Part shown: positions 7,361 through 8,740 of the stretch, one piece after another | Layout of the letters: each line of letters starts with the position of its first letter | Position numbering within the stretch: the stretch's first letter is position 1 | Assembly: GCA_026193125.1 (NCBI GenBank) | Contig: JAPHSC010000176.1 | Span: 1-8,740, forward strand | DNA: 8,740 nt | Source: Gammaproteobacteria bacterium | GTDB lineage: Bacteria; Pseudomonadota; Gammaproteobacteria; Steroidobacterales; BM003 | Reading direction: 5' to 3' | Made by a program: the position numbers and the translations under genes | Notes under the pieces: model-generated | The model's input: only the letters and a program-made list of their open reading frames with translations | What the model was told of the DNA's origin: nothing | Database searches by the model: none

Positions 7361-7549
7361 GTGAAGTACGCTCATTTTTTTCTGGCCTGGGTTTTCGTGT
7401 TGGTGCCCGGACCGGTGATCTCCTATGCCGGCCATGTGCTCGCAGGCCAGACAGAAGAAAAGCTCGTTAGCCTGTTTGGAGCCTTCCTTGGGACCGCCGA
7501 ATTTTGGTGGTGGCTAGTGGCTCTGCCATGGGTGTTTGTCGTCTACTAG
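7361..7549 (+). CDS. Small hypothetical membrane protein, two predicted helices
   Basis: A 62-residue ORF that I do not recognise. It is strongly hydrophobic and aromatic-rich: one helix at about 5-28, a short polar linker with QTEEK at 30-34, and a second helix at about 38-62 containing FWWWLVALPW (48-57). The GTG start is preceded by GGAGA (7349-7353) at seven-base spacing, and codon use resembles the neighbours. It has no cysteine and no heme motif. Its place after nrfHA, separated by a hairpin and with its own likely promoter, suggests a separate small unit. The length, start signal and hydrophobic pattern support a real gene, but without a recognised family this stays tentative. Confidence 0.5.
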   Translation: MKYAHFFLAWVFVLVPGPVISYAGHVLAGQTEEKLVSLFGAFLGTAEFWWWLVALPWVFVVY

Positions 7550-7625
7550 CCGGAAGTACCTGAAATACTAGCGGGCCTGGCCCACTGTCCACATCAGGTG
7601 GAAACTCTGCCAGGGTCTTTCCACG

Positions 7626-7651
7626 TCCCCTGACGTTCTGCGGGGGATTTT
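7626..7651 (+). terminator. Possible weak intrinsic terminator after the small ORF
   Basis: TCCCC (7626-7630) pairs with GGGGA (7643-7647) over a 12-base loop and is followed by TTTT (7648-7651). A second element, GTGGAAA (7598-7604) with TTTCCAC (7618-7624), lies just before, and GGGC-CTG-GCCC (7573-7583) precedes both. This spacer is therefore dense in potential RNA structure; which element acts is uncertain. Confidence 0.35.
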
Positions 7652-7720
7652 CGGACTCGCGCATCAACATAGCGGAATTATTTTGCGTAGCCGCGGTCAA
7701 ACACCGGGATCACCCCCCAT

Positions 7721-7741
7721 GGGCAGTATTTGCCCGGAGAG
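7721..7741 (+). promoter_or_regulatory. Hairpin directly before the ribosome-binding site of the DUF1028 gene
   Basis: GGGCA (7721-7725) and TGCCC (7731-7735) form a perfect 5-bp stem with a five-base loop. The Shine-Dalgarno GGAGAG (7736-7741) begins at the next base and is seven bases from the ATG at 7749. This supports 7749 as the start over the longer frame from 7683. The hairpin could influence translation but leaves the site itself unpaired. Confidence 0.4.
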
Positions 7742-7748
7742 AATCCAC

Positions 7749-8501
7749 ATGGCGCACCGCTTGCCCAGCCTCTTGTTGATCTTGCTTTTCCTGCCCACGG
7801 CCAGCGAGGCCACCTGGTCAGTAGTCAAGCTGGAGGACGACAGCAAAAGTATCGTAGTGGCAGGTGCTTCCTGTTCTTTTATGGTCTACGGGATTGCCAG
7901 CGTTGTACCCGGCAAGGGCGTAGCCATCGTGCAGGCGGCCAGCAGCGAGCAGGCCAGGGCTTATGCGTCCGAGCAGATCGCCGCCGGCCTGCCACTGAAA
8001 ACGATCCTTGCGCACATTATCGATTCAACATTTATCCCGGATGTCGACGAGCAACAATACGCGCTACTGTCCTTCGCCGAATGGCAGGAACCCGTCACCT
8101 ACACGGGTGACGAAACCAGCGCTTGGCGAGGCGCAAAAAGCAGCCCCGGAATCAGTGTGCAAGCCAACACCATGGTGAGCGAGAAAATTGTCTCTGCTGC
8201 CTTCAATATCCTGCAGGGAAAGACCAGTTCTGATCTTGAACTGGCCGAACAGGCATTGGTTGCGCTGCAGGCGGGTAGCGCAGCCGGTGGCGACTCGCGT
8301 TGTGGAGAGGCAACGGCCTCATCGGCCTTTATCAGCGTCTTTCGCGCCACAGACCAGCCCAGCATGCCGTATATCAATCTGGTGGTGTTTGGCATTGAAC
8401 CGGGCGCCGCCAATGCTGTGAGCCGCCTGGCTGCATTGTTTGCGCTGTGGCGGGCTGAGGGTGCTGGGAACCGGAGTACCCAGCAATTTGTCGTGCCCTG
8501 A
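7749..8501 (+). CDS. Secreted DUF1028-family (Ntn-hydrolase-like) protein
   Basis: A 250-residue protein matching the DUF1028 family, which is assigned to the Ntn-hydrolase superfamily; the reaction is unknown. Family-like stretches: TWSVV at 22-26 (usually TFSIV), YTGDET at 118-123, ISVQANTM at 135-142 and AGGDSRCGEATASSA at 179-193. Residues 1-21 form a clear signal peptide (Arg4, Leu-rich core 8-15, SEA before the cut). Cleavage after Ala21 would make Thr22, the family's conserved threonine, the new N-terminus, which is what an N-terminal nucleophile enzyme needs. It is therefore likely periplasmic or secreted. The ATG at 7749 has GGAGAG seven bases upstream, while the upstream in-frame extension would disrupt the signal peptide. 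No partner gene adjoins. Confidence 0.82.
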   Translation: MAHRLPSLLLILLFLPTASEATWSVVKLEDDSKSIVVAGASCSFMVYGIASVVPGKGVAIVQAASSEQARAYASEQIAAGLPLKTILAHIIDSTFIPDVDEQQYALLSFAEWQEPVTYTGDETSAWRGAKSSPGISVQANTMVSEKIVSAAFNILQGKTSSDLELAEQALVALQAGSAAGGDSRCGEATASSAFISVFRATDQPSMPYINLVVFGIEPGAANAVSRLAALFALWRAEGAGNRSTQQFVVP

Positions 8502-8570
8502 CTACCCTGGCTTTCTCAAGTATTGATGATTGCCTGGCTGGTCCGTAGTCTTGAAGCGACAGCAAAGCGA

Positions 8571-8581
8571 CCCCGTCGGGG
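8571..8581. terminator. GC-rich hairpin between converging genes
   Basis: CCCC (8571-8574) and GGGG (8578-8581) pair around GTC, in the 130-base gap between the DUF1028 stop and the converging tRNA-Leu. A second small stem, CGGC-TGTT-GCCG, is at 8592-8603. Neither strand shows a strong T-tract (minus strand continues TCGCTTTG), so a role as a bidirectional terminator is only likely from position. Confidence 0.3.
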
Positions 8582-8631
8582 CCGCGGCGATCGGCTGTTG
8601 CCGGCCGTTGCTGGATCAGCACGACGAAGGA

Positions 8632-8683
8632 TGGTGCCCGGGGCCGGAATCGAACCGGCATGGAGTTGCCCCCGAGGGATTTT
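8632..8683 (-). tRNA. tRNA-Leu(UAA), 3' exon of an intron-split gene (partial)
   Basis: Read on the minus strand, this is the 3' half of a leucine tRNA. In order it has AAAA (anticodon bases A35 and A36, then 37-38), anticodon 3' stem TCCCT, a 15-base type II variable arm with GGGG and CTCC pairing around GCAA, a T arm GCCGG-TTCGATT-CCGGC, acceptor strand CCCGGGC, discriminator A and an encoded CCA. The anticodon-stem and loop sequence is identical to that of E. coli tRNA-Leu(UAA). Upstream of AAAA the expected anticodon 5' half is missing, replaced by intron-like sequence. The 5' exon must lie past 8740. Confidence 0.82.
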
Positions 8684-8740
8684 CTTACCCACTACAGCTT
8701 TCGCTGCTGCGACCAGCGCATTTGGGGTCTGGACTTTCTC
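8684..8740 (-). ncRNA. 3' end of a group I intron in tRNA-Leu(UAA) (partial)
   Basis: On the minus strand the sequence begins GAGAAAGTCC, resembling the group I J8/7 and P7 3' element (AAGATATAGTCC-like). It continues with a hairpin CAGC-GAAA-GCTG (8706-8695), a GNRA tetraloop typical of P9, and ends in G at 8684 as the terminal guanosine. The junction falls between U34 and A35 of the anticodon, the same site used by cyanobacterial and plastid trnL(UAA) group I introns. The catalytic core (P3-P8) is outside the window, so the class is an inference from the last 57 bases. Confidence 0.7.

Noticed and set aside
8632..8740. tmRNA or RNase P RNA at the right edge
   Set aside because: GAAAGTCC recalls RNase P RNA and the CCA end recalls tmRNA. 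However, the variable arm, AAAATCCCT and acceptor strand fit tRNA-Leu(UAA) exactly, and the upstream part fits a group I intron end better.
1..8740. CRISPR array, insertion sequence or prophage genes
   Set aside because: No regularly spaced repeats, transposase motifs, terminal inverted repeats or phage-like proteins are visible in the window.

Overview
The window reads as a chromosomal segment from a GC-rich Gram-negative bacterium, most likely a gammaproteobacterium. This is inferred from the gene content (an NrfH-NrfA nitrite reductase pair, a GNAT-C39 fusion protein, a TPR-sulfotransferase), E. coli-like tRNA sequences and good Shine-Dalgarno sites. I cannot name the genus.

Left part (1-2486, + strand): a DUF2817-type M14 zinc carboxypeptidase-like protein is translationally coupled (GTGA overlap) to a fusion of a GNAT acetyltransferase and a papain-like C39-type domain. 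A complete tRNA-Cys(GCA) gene follows, with its own plausible promoter. Such GNAT-C39 proteins belong to predicted peptide-ligation or amidoligase systems, and an ATP-grasp (RimK-like) partner could lie just upstream of position 1.

Middle (2487-5110): a single minus-strand gene for a 606-residue TPR protein with a C-terminal sulfotransferase domain. Gene-poor spacers of about 310 and 490 bases lie on either side. Its base composition looks less GC-rich than its neighbours, so it may have been acquired.

Respiratory part (5111-7164, + strand): nrfH (tetraheme quinol dehydrogenase) and nrfA (pentaheme ammonia-forming nitrite reductase) overlap by ATGA and are followed by a perfect 12-bp inverted repeat. 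Together they would pass electrons from the quinol pool to periplasmic nitrite. The NrfA is a variant: its active-site heme motif is CXXCH instead of the usual CXXCK, and it carries an N-terminal membrane anchor.

Right part (7165-8740): a small ORF predicted to encode a two-helix membrane protein, several hairpins, and an exported DUF1028-family protein (probable Ntn-hydrolase fold) whose signal-peptide cleavage site would expose a threonine. At the window edge, on the minus strand, is the 3' half of a tRNA-Leu(UAA). It is interrupted exactly in the anticodon by what appears to be the 3' end of a group I intron. The intron core and the 5' tRNA half would lie beyond position 8740. This split tRNA is the most striking observation in the window.
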